A stretch of DNA of 64,000 nucleotides from an uncultured Pelagibacteraceae bacterium (GTDB lineage: Bacteria > Pseudomonadota > Alphaproteobacteria > Pelagibacterales > Pelagibacteraceae): positions 124,001 to 188,000 of the forward strand of contig CACHOG010000001.1 of the NCBI GenBank assembly GCA_902581445.1, written 5' to 3'. Made by a program: the position numbers and the translations under genes. How positions within the stretch are numbered: the first letter of the stretch is position 1; every line of letters begins with the position of its first letter. Under the pieces are notes generated by a model. That model was not told the origin of the DNA. It was given only the letters and a program-made list of their open reading frames with translations, and searched no databases. Below are positions 8,802 to 17,792 of this stretch, in pieces.

Positions 8802-9767
8802 ATGAAAAATAAAATTTCAGGACCTGTTTTTTCAATAATAACACCTTTTACCAAATACCAAAAAATTGACTATAAAAGTTTATTTAAATATTTAGATTTT
8901 TATTATCATCGAGGATGTAGAATATTTTATTTAATGGCTTATAACAGTAGATTTAATGTCTTAAGTCAAAAAGAAGTTGAAAATTTAAATATTCGAACAG
9001 TCAAATATCTTAAAAAAAATTATAAAGATATAATTTTTATCGGCGCAGAAAAAGTAGAAGGTTCAACAGATCAAACGATTAAAATGTGTAAAAAATTAAT
9101 AAATAACGGCGTAGATATTATTAGCATTATATTTGGTGAAAAATTTTATTATGATAACCAAGTGTATTCACATTTTTTCAAAATATCAAAAAAAATTAAA
9201 TCAAGACTTCTATTACACCTTCAACCTTTAACTAATGGTTTATCTCATTCACCGCCAGTTTTAAATTATAATTTAAATTTAATAAAAAGTATTTCCTCAT
9301 TAAAATCTTTTGTTGCAGTAAAAGAAGATGTAAAGGAACATAATTTCACTCTCAAAGTTTTAAATAAAACAAAAAAAAATTGGACAATAATTCGCTCTGG
9401 TGGAGGCATGGAGGGGTTTTATAAGTACCACAAATATGGATGTCATTCGTGGTTGGTTGGAATAGAATGCATTGACCCAAAAATAGCTCTTGATTTCCAT
9501 AAAGCATTGTTAAGTAAAAATTATAATTTCTGTAAATTAATCTTTAAAAATATTGAAAGGCCTTTTTTTAAATTAGTTTCAAAATATGGCTGGCACTTAA
9601 CAATAAAATCCTGTTTAAGTTACTCCAAATTGATGTCATCAGATGAGAGGCTGCCCATGAAAAAATTGCCGAGAAATAAGGAGAAAGTGATTTTCAATTT
9701 TATGAAAAAAGCTAGAATTTATAGTTTAACAAAACTAAAAAAAGACTATTTTCCAAAAGTAAAATGA
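8802..9767 (+). CDS. DapA/N-acetylneuraminate lyase family aldolase (divergent)
   Basis: SIITPFTKxxKIDYKSLFKYLDFY...; FVAVKED Schiff-base-lysine region; (beta/alpha)8 DHDPS-family layout. Confidence 0.75.
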   Translation: MKNKISGPVFSIITPFTKYQKIDYKSLFKYLDFYYHRGCRIFYLMAYNSRFNVLSQKEVENLNIRTVKYLKKNYKDIIFIGAEKVEGSTDQTIKMCKKLINNGVDIISIIFGEKFYYDNQVYSHFFKISKKIKSRLLLHLQPLTNGLSHSPPVLNYNLNLIKSISSLKSFVAVKEDVKEHNFTLKVLNKTKKNWTIIRSGGGMEGFYKYHKYGCHSWLVGIECIDPKIALDFHKALLSKNYNFCKLIFKNIERPFFKLVSKYGWHLTIKSCLSYSKLMSSDERLPMKKLPRNKEKVIFNFMKKARIYSLTKLKKDYFPKVK

Positions 9768-10474
9768 ATAAAAATTTTATTGGTTTTATTTTTGCAAGAA
9801 AAAATTCTAAAAGGTTACCAAAAAAAAATATATTGAAGCTCGGAAATAAGCTATTAATAGAGTATACTTTAATAGCTGCATTAAAATCAAAAATATTCAA
9901 AAAAATAATTGTAAGTACTGATGATGAAAAAATTTTATCTTTGAAAAAAAAGTATAAAAAAATTCTATTTTTTAGGAGACCAAAATTTCTTGCATTAGAT
10001 AATTCAAAGAATATTGATGTGATTAATTTTTATTTAAAAAAATTAAATGTAGAAAAAAAGTATGGCTATTTCTCATTAATGTTGCCAACATGCCCTTTTA
10101 GAAACCGAATGCATCTCATAAAAGGTAAAAAACTAATTATTAGTAATAATAATTTGAATTGTGTTTTTTCAGCTACAAAATCAATTTTTCCAATTCAATT
10201 TTCACTTAAAGTAAAAAATGGTTTTATAAAACCATATCTTAAAAAATCTCCTTTATTAACAAATAATACGCGATCTCAAAACCAATCTGCCACTTATATC
10301 CCTAACGGTGGTTTTTGGATTTGTAATACAAAAAAATTTCTAAAGTTCAAAAATTTTTATAAAGGGAAAGTAAAAATAATCGAGATGTCATCACATGAAT
10401 CAATTGATATTGATAATCAATTAGATTTTAATTTAGCACAATTAGTATTAAAAACTAAAAAACTGAATTTTTAA
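9764..10474 (+). CDS. neuA: CMP-N-acylneuraminate / nonulosonate cytidylyltransferase
   Basis: IFARKNSKRLPKKNILKLGNKLLIEYTLIAA; TDDEKI; MLPTCPFR; IDIDNQLDFNLAQ. Confidence 0.82.
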   Translation: MNKNFIGFIFARKNSKRLPKKNILKLGNKLLIEYTLIAALKSKIFKKIIVSTDDEKILSLKKKYKKILFFRRPKFLALDNSKNIDVINFYLKKLNVEKKYGYFSLMLPTCPFRNRMHLIKGKKLIISNNNLNCVFSATKSIFPIQFSLKVKNGFIKPYLKKSPLLTNNTRSQNQSATYIPNGGFWICNTKKFLKFKNFYKGKVKIIEMSSHESIDIDNQLDFNLAQLVLKTKKLNF

Positions 10475-11888
10475 TTTTTTTACAAATAAACTTAATGTCC
10501 TCAGCAGATAATCCAATGTAAGACGGCAAGCTTATGCCTCTGTAACTAATTTTAGATAATTTAGTGTTTTTTTTAAATTTTGAGTATATTTTCATATCTG
10601 ATGCTGGGTAAAACATTGGCCTAGCCTCAATTCCAGCTTGAGAAAGTTTAAAAATTAAATTATCTCTAGTTTTTTCATTCCCTTCTTTTAATATGATATT
10701 ATATAGCCAAAAAGAGTGATCAGCCCAAATTTCTGTTTTAGGAATTAATATTTTTTTAAAATTTTTTAAATACTTATCATAAGTTTTCGCTATATTTATT
10801 TTATGTTTTATTAGTAAGTTTATTTTTTCTAATTGAGCAACTCCTAATGCAGCCTGCATATTTGTCATACGAAAATTAAAACCTATTATATCGTGCCAAT
10901 ATTTTTTTTTTGGATTCATTCCGTGATCTCTTAGTGATAAACATTTTAAATAATCTTCTTTATTTTTAAATAATATCATACCCCCTTCTCCAGTTGTAAG
11001 GGTTTTATTTCCAAAAAAACTGAAAATAGAATAATCGCCAAAAGTCCCAACTTTCTTACTTTTGTACTTAGTACCGATTGCTTCTGCACAATCCTCAATT
11101 AATACAATTCTCTTATTTTTTATCAAAGCCCGTATTTTGTCCATATCACAAGGATGACCATAGGTATGGACACATATTATAGCTTTAGTTTTTGTAGTAA
11201 TTAATTTTTTTAGCGAGCTAATGTTTAATGTAAAACTTTTTTCATCGATATCACATAAAACTGGCTTAGCATTATTATGTATTACTGAATTTATAGGTGA
11301 AACAAAAGTAACATTGGGAACAATTACCTCGTCATTTTTTTTTAAATTTAACGAATTAAGAGCAAGTGTTAGACCAGCCGTACAACTACTTACAGCCAGA
11401 GAGTAATTTGCTTTATAATAATTCCGAAATTTTTTTTCAAAAAGGGATATATATTTTCCCCTAGAAGAAACAAAAGTTGAATTTATACAATCAATAAGAT
11501 AATTTTTTTCGTTTCCATTCAAATCAGGCTTAACAAGAGGTATTTCTTTATTTTTTGTAAGTGAAACATAATCTGTTACTAGACCCTTTTTATTTACTAA
11601 AGGAATAATTTTTCTCCCTTTCCCTAATTTATTTCTAGCTTCATGACTCTCAGTTTCTGAAGGTAAATAGAAAAAATTTTTATTTAAATATTTTTTAATT
11701 CGCCCTTTAATTGAAATTTTTTTTAAAATTAATTTTCTAATATCGCCATCTGTTACTACACCAATAATTTTATTTTTTTTGTTAATTACAAAACACGCTC
11801 CTTGGCCATTTGACTTTATTTTTTTTAGTGTTTTTTCAATTGATGACTTGTCATCAATTATTATATTTTTCAATTTATTTTCGACCAT
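10455..11888 (-). CDS. Fusion: CBS-domain pair + DegT/DnrJ/EryC1 aminotransferase
   Basis: N-term GVVTDGDIRKLIL...IPLVNKKGLVTDYVS (CBS); then PLVKPDLNGNEKNYL...SSCTAGLTLALNSL...FSFFGNKTLTTGEGGMI (PLP Lys region). Confidence 0.85.
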   Translation of the reverse strand: MVENKLKNIIIDDKSSIEKTLKKIKSNGQGACFVINKKNKIIGVVTDGDIRKLILKKISIKGRIKKYLNKNFFYLPSETESHEARNKLGKGRKIIPLVNKKGLVTDYVSLTKNKEIPLVKPDLNGNEKNYLIDCINSTFVSSRGKYISLFEKKFRNYYKANYSLAVSSCTAGLTLALNSLNLKKNDEVIVPNVTFVSPINSVIHNNAKPVLCDIDEKSFTLNISSLKKLITTKTKAIICVHTYGHPCDMDKIRALIKNKRIVLIEDCAEAIGTKYKSKKVGTFGDYSIFSFFGNKTLTTGEGGMILFKNKEDYLKCLSLRDHGMNPKKKYWHDIIGFNFRMTNMQAALGVAQLEKINLLIKHKINIAKTYDKYLKNFKKILIPKTEIWADHSFWLYNIILKEGNEKTRDNLIFKLSQAGIEARPMFYPASDMKIYSKFKKNTKLSKISYRGISLPSYIGLSAEDIKFICKKIKNSVF

Positions 11889-12732
11889 TTAATAATTTTT
11901 TTACAAGTTTTATTTGAGACTTTATTAATTTTAAATTTTTAATATAGATTTCAACCGAGATATAGTCGACATTACTATTTAAATTTCTGAAAAACCAAGA
12001 TTTTGAATTAAAGGTTTTATTAGAATCTTCTAACCCATTATTTTCACTTAGGTGGTAACCTTTAATCCATTTATTAACTTTTTTAAGGGTTTTTTCTTTG
12101 TTAAATTTTAATGTTTTTGCTGTGACTTTTAAGTGGCCCACATCAATTAATAAATTGACATTTTCTGGCGTATTTTTCATGATTTTTATCATCTCATTAT
12201 CTGATGTCATTAGAAGAGGATTAGATCGAAATTCTAAATAATTTTTTTTAGATAAAACATTGTTTTCAATTAATAGGCTTACATTTTTTTTTCTTGCAAA
12301 CTTAGCAAGGATATTTACTCTTTTTATAAATTTGTTAAGACTTTTTTTTCTATTTTGAAGCTTTACTTTTTCTATTTTATTTCCTAGCATTTTGATTTTA
12401 GGGTCTATTAAAAACCCAGCATGAAAAGAGTAATATTTAATTTTTAATCTTGAACAGAAAGATATTGATTTTTTAATGAAATTTTCAGTCCTTCTGAAAA
12501 TTAATTTATTTTCGCTTGCAAGATTAAGTACAAAATCTTTTTTAGGTCTCGGAAAATAATTATGAATTAAAATATTTTGTTTTTTTTTTACTTTACTTAA
12601 TTTTTTATATATATTTTTTTCGTAGATACCTCCAGAAAATTCAATATTTTTGACTCCAGCATTTTTGAATTGTGATGAAACTTTAGCTATGGAGCTATTT
12701 TTAAGAGCTGCAGATGAAACAAAAATATTCAC
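11875..12732 (-). CDS. Xylose-isomerase-like TIM-barrel sugar isomerase/epimerase
   Basis: AGVKNIEFSGG, YSFHAG, VSLLIENN, LLIDVGHLKV, GYHLSENNG: AP-endonuclease-2 family TIM-barrel motifs. Confidence 0.72.
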   Translation of the reverse strand: MNIFVSSAALKNSSIAKVSSQFKNAGVKNIEFSGGIYEKNIYKKLSKVKKKQNILIHNYFPRPKKDFVLNLASENKLIFRRTENFIKKSISFCSRLKIKYYSFHAGFLIDPKIKMLGNKIEKVKLQNRKKSLNKFIKRVNILAKFARKKNVSLLIENNVLSKKNYLEFRSNPLLMTSDNEMIKIMKNTPENVNLLIDVGHLKVTAKTLKFNKEKTLKKVNKWIKGYHLSENNGLEDSNKTFNSKSWFFRNLNSNVDYISVEIYIKNLKLIKSQIKLVKKLLNGRK

Positions 12733-13757
12733 TATATTAAATTTTTATACTTTAATTGATTTCCTTTTTTTATATTATTTTTTAATTTTCTGTTAAGTAC
12801 TTTCTTAAAGTTTGCTGGTGATATACCATTTCCTGGCCTTTTTGAAATTAAATCATCCTCGCTAATTTTATCTCCCGCAAACATATCTTTTTTTACATGA
12901 AGGCTTTTTGACGATATCATCTTCATCTCCTTTTCCTCAGGTTGACAACTTTTAATATTGTTCCCTGAGACTTTTTCAACAAGTCTAATATCATTTACAA
13001 ATTTTTTAAATTCATCAGGTTCCAGAGAAGACTGATGGTCTGGTCCTTTATCTAACTTATTTAGTGTTAGATGTCTTTCTAGTATTTTGTATCCTTTTGA
13101 AACCGCAGTAATTGAGGCAACGTTGCCCACACTATGATCAGAGTATCCAATTGTGCATTTAAATTTTTTCTTTAATGTATTTAATACATTTAGATTTATA
13201 CTTTCTGGGGAACAGGGGTAGTTAGAAACACAATGCAAAAGAGAAATTTTATTTCTTGATTTATAGATTTTTAAACATTTTTCTATATCAGTAATATTCG
13301 ACATTCCTGTTGAAATTATTACAGATTTATTAAATTTAGAAATCGTTTTATGTAAAATATAATCACTAAGATCTGCAGATGCAGTTTTAAATATTTTTAC
13401 ACCAATTTTATTCAAGAAATTTGCACTATCTGGGTCATAAGGTGTTGAAATAAAAATAATTCCTTTCTTTTTTGAGTAATTAAATAATATTTCTGTATGC
13501 TCTTTTGATAATTCAAGTTTTTTTAACATCTGATAGTGGTTCTCTTTTTTATTAGTATTTTTTTTTTGATAGCTTACTTTTTTAGTATTTTTACTAGCTA
13601 ATTTTTCAGCATTAAAAGTTTGAAATTTAACAGCATCGGCACCTGCTTTTTTTGCAACATCTATTAATTTTTTTGCATTACTTAATTTACCATTGTGATT
13701 TACCCCGATTTCTGCAATCACAAAAGTTGTTTTTAATTTTTTAAAATTGATATTCAT
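12732..13757 (-). CDS. neuB: N-acetylneuraminate / nonulosonate synthase
   Basis: FVIAEIGVNHNGKLSNAKKLIDVAKKAGADAVKFQTF; HCVSNYPCSPE; GYSDHSVG; ERHLTL; C-terminal SAF-like domain. Confidence 0.93.
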   Translation of the reverse strand: MNINFKKLKTTFVIAEIGVNHNGKLSNAKKLIDVAKKAGADAVKFQTFNAEKLASKNTKKVSYQKKNTNKKENHYQMLKKLELSKEHTEILFNYSKKKGIIFISTPYDPDSANFLNKIGVKIFKTASADLSDYILHKTISKFNKSVIISTGMSNITDIEKCLKIYKSRNKISLLHCVSNYPCSPESINLNVLNTLKKKFKCTIGYSDHSVGNVASITAVSKGYKILERHLTLNKLDKGPDHQSSLEPDEFKKFVNDIRLVEKVSGNNIKSCQPEEKEMKMISSKSLHVKKDMFAGDKISEDDLISKRPGNGISPANFKKVLNRKLKNNIKKGNQLKYKNLI

Positions 13758-13819
13758 ATTTAAACAATTTAATCCATTTATTTAGTTAAGCAATTAATAT
13801 ATATAAACTTATCTTCAAT

Positions 13820-14485
13820 ATGAAAAAATTAATATTATTTGGTACTGGATATGGTTTTAAAAATTTAGTAGAGGAAATTTGCCTCATAAATAAATATAAA
13901 ATCATTGGTGCAATCGATGAGTATTTACCAAAAAATACTCTTATCCATAAAAAAAAAAACATAAAAGTTTTGGGGAAAATAAGTGATTTAAAAAAAATGA
14001 AACTTAAGAATACATATTTCTTAATAGGAATTGGACATAATTTTATAAGAAAAAAAATAGTAAATGAATTAAAAAAAAAAAAGATAAAAATAAAATGGAT
14101 CAGTTTTTTTTCAAAAAGCACAATTGTAGCTAAGAATGTAAAAATAGGACAAGGAACAATAATTATGCCTGGGTGTGTAATTAATTCTGGTTCTAAAATA
14201 GGCAATCATTGTTATATAAATACAAAATCTTCAATCGATCATGACAATTTAATAAACAATTATTCAAGCACAGGTCCTGGAGTTGTAACAGGTGGAAATG
14301 TAAAAATCGACGAATGTAGCCATGTGGGTATTGGATCAACAGTATTACAAAAAATACATATTAAAAAAAATACTGTAATTGGTGGTCACTCACTTGTAAA
14401 TAAAAACTGTATCTCAAACTCAATATATTTTGGTGTCCCAGCAAAACATATTAGAAAGAGAGTGGAAACAGAAAAGTATTTATAG
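13820..14485 (+). CDS. NeuD/PglD-like sugar O/N-acyltransferase
   Basis: N-term LILFGTGYGFKNLVEEI; left-handed beta-helix hexapeptide repeats (VKIGQGTIIMPGCVINSGSKIGNHCYINTKSSIDHDN...). Confidence 0.85.
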   Translation: MKKLILFGTGYGFKNLVEEICLINKYKIIGAIDEYLPKNTLIHKKKNIKVLGKISDLKKMKLKNTYFLIGIGHNFIRKKIVNELKKKKIKIKWISFFSKSTIVAKNVKIGQGTIIMPGCVINSGSKIGNHCYINTKSSIDHDNLINNYSSTGPGVVTGGNVKIDECSHVGIGSTVLQKIHIKKNTVIGGHSLVNKNCISNSIYFGVPAKHIRKRVETEKYL

Positions 14486-14493
14486 TTAATTTA

Positions 14494-15153
14494 ATGAAAA
14501 AAAGAAAAAAATTAAATTTTTTTAACCCAACTTTAATGGTTGATACCAAAGTGGCTATAGTAGGGTCAAGTTCGAGTATTTTAAAAAAGAAAAATGGCAC
14601 TCTGATTGATACTTTTGATGAAATAATAAGATTTAACAGAGGAATTACTTTGAAATATGAAGAATATGTAGGTTCCAAAACAACATTGAGAATAATTAAT
14701 AATAATGTTTTTTTCAGAATTCCCGAAACAGGTAATGAATTTTTTTTAAAAGATTTAAATTCTTCTAAGCTTGGTGTCATAGCACCATTTAAAATTAATC
14801 AGGAAGATAAAAAAAAATTTCTGTTAAATAATCATGAATATTTTTTTTTTAATACTTTAAATGCTAAAGTAAAAATTTTAATTTACTTTTTAACTTTTCC
14901 AAAAATCTTTTTAAAATTAGTTAATCTTATATATTCTAAAAAACAATTTTCTGTAGGTTTTTTGACTATTCTTGCTTTTATAACTTCTAAAATAAAACCA
15001 ACTTTGTTTGGTTTTGATCTAAATGAGGATATGAGTAAAAGATCTCATTATTATGTCAAAAACTGGCCGATTGGTGGTAGACATGACTTTAAAAGTGAGC
15101 ACTTAATAATTCAATTGCTAAAGGAAAAAAATTTAGTTGATATAGTTATATAA
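14494..15153 (+). CDS. GT29-like sialyltransferase
   Basis: Sialylmotif-L-like VAIVGSSSSILKKKNGTLIDTFDEIIRFNRG...EYVGSKTTLRI; S-like FSVGFLTILAFITSKIKPTLFGFD; motif-III-like SHYY; VS-like HDFKSE (HxxxxE). Confidence 0.82.
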   Translation: MKKRKKLNFFNPTLMVDTKVAIVGSSSSILKKKNGTLIDTFDEIIRFNRGITLKYEEYVGSKTTLRIINNNVFFRIPETGNEFFLKDLNSSKLGVIAPFKINQEDKKKFLLNNHEYFFFNTLNAKVKILIYFLTFPKIFLKLVNLIYSKKQFSVGFLTILAFITSKIKPTLFGFDLNEDMSKRSHYYVKNWPIGGRHDFKSEHLIIQLLKEKNLVDIVI

Positions 15154-15157
15154 AAAA

Positions 15158-16009
15158 TTAATAATTCACTGGTTTTGTTACTATTCTTTTTTTTTGCAAA
15201 TCTGATCCAACACAAGTCATTGATAAAAACCATCTACCTTCGCTACTTTCAAAATCAATTTTTTGATCTTTGTCAATAGGATCTACAGTATGATAAAGAG
15301 AGGGAAAAAAACAAAACAAACTCCCAGAATTTAAATTGTGTTCAATACAGATTTTTTCATCTTTATTTTTAAAAACAGCAAATCCTCCACTTTTATAATC
15401 TTTGCCATAAGTATTAAGAACGCATCCTATTTGAATTTTTGTGCTATCATATGGGTCATTATGAGGTGATATAGTTCCACCACCTTTAAGATATTGAATT
15501 ACATGCAAACGATTTATAATTCCATCTTTTGGTGTATTTTTCTCATACTCGTTATATTTTAAACCACTTAATATTTTAATATATCTCCAAAATTCATAGA
15601 CATGCTTAAAAAGTATTTCAGAATCCGAATTCCATGGAAAAAAGTAGTATGATCTATCTAAAGCTTTATAACCACCTTCTAAGCTCATATCCTTAATTTG
15701 TTTATAAAAGTAATTTTTAGTTCCTTCTTTACACTCAGTTTTTTTTCTTTCATTCCTTTTTGACAACTCGATCGACTTATCTAAAAGTCTATCAATAAAA
15801 TTTTTTTTTAAGGAATTATTAAACTGGATTATGTGACCGTCCATTAACTTTTCAATTAAATTTTCTTGAAATTTATAGTCATTGACTGCTATTTTTTCTT
15901 TTAACTCTGAAAATTCAATATTTATTAAGCTTTTAAAAAAATTAGGAGTGCCTTTTTTAATTAAATTTTGCCATATTTTTCTATTAATTTCAGATGAACT
16001 ATAAAACAT
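15158..16009 (-). CDS. Putative 2-oxoglutarate/Fe(II)-dependent oxygenase
   Basis: LHVIQYLKGGGTISPHNDPYD (HxD), distal LYHTVDPI...SSEGRWFLS (H...R). Confidence 0.65.
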   Translation of the reverse strand: MFYSSSEINRKIWQNLIKKGTPNFFKSLINIEFSELKEKIAVNDYKFQENLIEKLMDGHIIQFNNSLKKNFIDRLLDKSIELSKRNERKKTECKEGTKNYFYKQIKDMSLEGGYKALDRSYYFFPWNSDSEILFKHVYEFWRYIKILSGLKYNEYEKNTPKDGIINRLHVIQYLKGGGTISPHNDPYDSTKIQIGCVLNTYGKDYKSGGFAVFKNKDEKICIEHNLNSGSLFCFFPSLYHTVDPIDKDQKIDFESSEGRWFLSMTCVGSDLQKKRIVTKPVNY

Positions 16010-16058
16010 TTATTATTTATTAAGCTAAATTTTTCATATAGTAAATAGTCTAAATTGT

Positions 16059-16796
16059 ATGTACATCTGGAAACTAAAAAAAAAAAATGAGTTTTACAAT
16101 CAACAAAAGATTTGGAATAGTAAAACCTGGCTAAATATAATAAAAAAAAGAATACAAAAAAATATATCAAATATAAAATCTAAAAAAGCTATCAAGATCA
16201 AAACTTTTTGTGCAGAGTCCCCCGTTCCCTTGCTGGTTCTAAATAAAAGAAAAAAAATTAAAATCTTGGATTTTGGCAGTGGATCATTAGAGATGCCACT
16301 TAAATTAATGTATGATACCAATTTAAATACTAAAATTGAATTTTGCCTAATTGAGTCTGAAAAAATCTCATTTGAATATAAAAAAGCTTTATCTAAAATT
16401 AAAATACCAACTAATTTTTCATTTAAGATTAATACCCAAATAGACTTTAATAAAAAATATGACATATTTCATATTAGTGACTCCATGCAGTATGTTGATG
16501 ATTGGAAAAATTTTTTGAAAAAAATAAAAATAAATTCACCAGAATTAATTGTATTTAACAATTTGACAGCTGGTCAAAATCCAACCTATGATGCATTGCA
16601 AAATTTTTACAACTCTTCAATACCCTATAGGTTTTACAATATAAATGATATAATTAAAAAACTTAGACCATATAAAATTATCTACAAAAGTAATTTTTTA
16701 AACAAAATAAAAAATAAATATAAAGAATACCCTCAAAAAAATTTCTCAAAAAAAATGAGGTTAGGCTATCCTTGTACATTAATTTTTAAAAAATAA
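16059..16796 (+). CDS. SAM-dependent methyltransferase (TIGR04325-like)
   Basis: ILDFGSGSLEMPL; DIFHISDSMQYVDDWKNFLKKI; NNLTAG. Confidence 0.7.
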   Translation: MYIWKLKKKNEFYNQQKIWNSKTWLNIIKKRIQKNISNIKSKKAIKIKTFCAESPVPLLVLNKRKKIKILDFGSGSLEMPLKLMYDTNLNTKIEFCLIESEKISFEYKKALSKIKIPTNFSFKINTQIDFNKKYDIFHISDSMQYVDDWKNFLKKIKINSPELIVFNNLTAGQNPTYDALQNFYNSSIPYRFYNINDIIKKLRPYKIIYKSNFLNKIKNKYKEYPQKNFSKKMRLGYPCTLIFKK

Positions 16797-16799
16797 ATA

Positions 16800-17792
16800 A
16801 TGAAGAAATTAAATTTTGAATCTACGACACTTTTAATAACACTTAAAGATAACGAAATTTACTCAAATAAATTAGTAAATTATTTAAATTTTCAAAACTT
16901 TAATATTCAAATATTTATAGCTGATGGAAGTGCGAAATCACAAGAAGAGATATTTAAAAAATTAAGACATAAATATACTTACTACTATTTTGGAGAAGAT
17001 ATAAATTTTGAAAAGTATTTTCTTAAAATTAAATTATCATTAGAAAAAATTCAAACCGAATATATTTTTTTTTGTGACCAAGATGATTATATAAATTTTA
17101 AATGTCTTAAAAAAAAAGAAGATATTTTAATTTCAAATAAAAAAATCTCTGCAACAATTGGTAATATATTTAATTTTACAGAAAACGGTGATGAAAATTA
17201 TATTGTTGGAAAGATGTACAATTTTAAAATCAGAAATTATGACAACGCTATTATCAGACTATTAAGAAACAAATTGTTCAAAGGGTACTACTGCTTACAT
17301 AGAAAAAATAATCTTATTAAAAGTTTCGATCTAATTATAAAACATAAAGCTAAAGATTTGAGAACAGCTGAATTTGTTCTAAATACACATTTATTGATGC
17401 AAGGTAATATTTTTTTTATCAAGGACGAAATCTCCTTGTTAAGATGGGCGGGAAACAAATATAAAGTGCATCCAATAAAATACAGTGGCAGAAGTCATAT
17501 TTACTGGTTTTTAAAAAATATTAGCTCTAATAACAAACTATTAGACGAATTAATAATTCATAAAATGAGACTTTTTTCTAAGAGTTTTTCAACAAAAATT
17601 TTATTATTTATTTTCCATATTATTCCAATAGAATTAAGAAAATTTTATTTTATCATCAGAAAGTTTTTATTAAGATTATTCAAAATTTTTGTGAAAGTAA
17701 GCTATAAAAAAAATTTGTCATTCCCTTCTGGCAAGCCAGAACAAATTTTTATCAATTTTAGTAAAAAAGCAGATACACAGGTAAATGATTAA
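16800..17792 (+). CDS. Glycosyltransferase (TIGR00180-like)
   Basis: TLLITLKDNEIYSNKLVNYLNFQ; IFIADGS; IFFCDQDDYINF. Confidence 0.7.
   Translation: MKKLNFESTTLLITLKDNEIYSNKLVNYLNFQNFNIQIFIADGSAKSQEEIFKKLRHKYTYYYFGEDINFEKYFLKIKLSLEKIQTEYIFFCDQDDYINFKCLKKKEDILISNKKISATIGNIFNFTENGDENYIVGKMYNFKIRNYDNAIIRLLRNKLFKGYYCLHRKNNLIKSFDLIIKHKAKDLRTAEFVLNTHLLMQGNIFFIKDEISLLRWAGNKYKVHPIKYSGRSHIYWFLKNISSNNKLLDELIIHKMRLFSKSFSTKILLFIFHIIPIELRKFYFIIRKFLLRLFKIFVKVSYKKNLSFPSGKPEQIFINFSKKADTQVND

Noticed and set aside
13786-14205. 139-aa minus-strand ORF
   Set aside because: Antisense to the convincing NeuD-like hexapeptide acyltransferase; hydrophobic Phe/Ile-rich translation typical of reverse-complemented AAA codons
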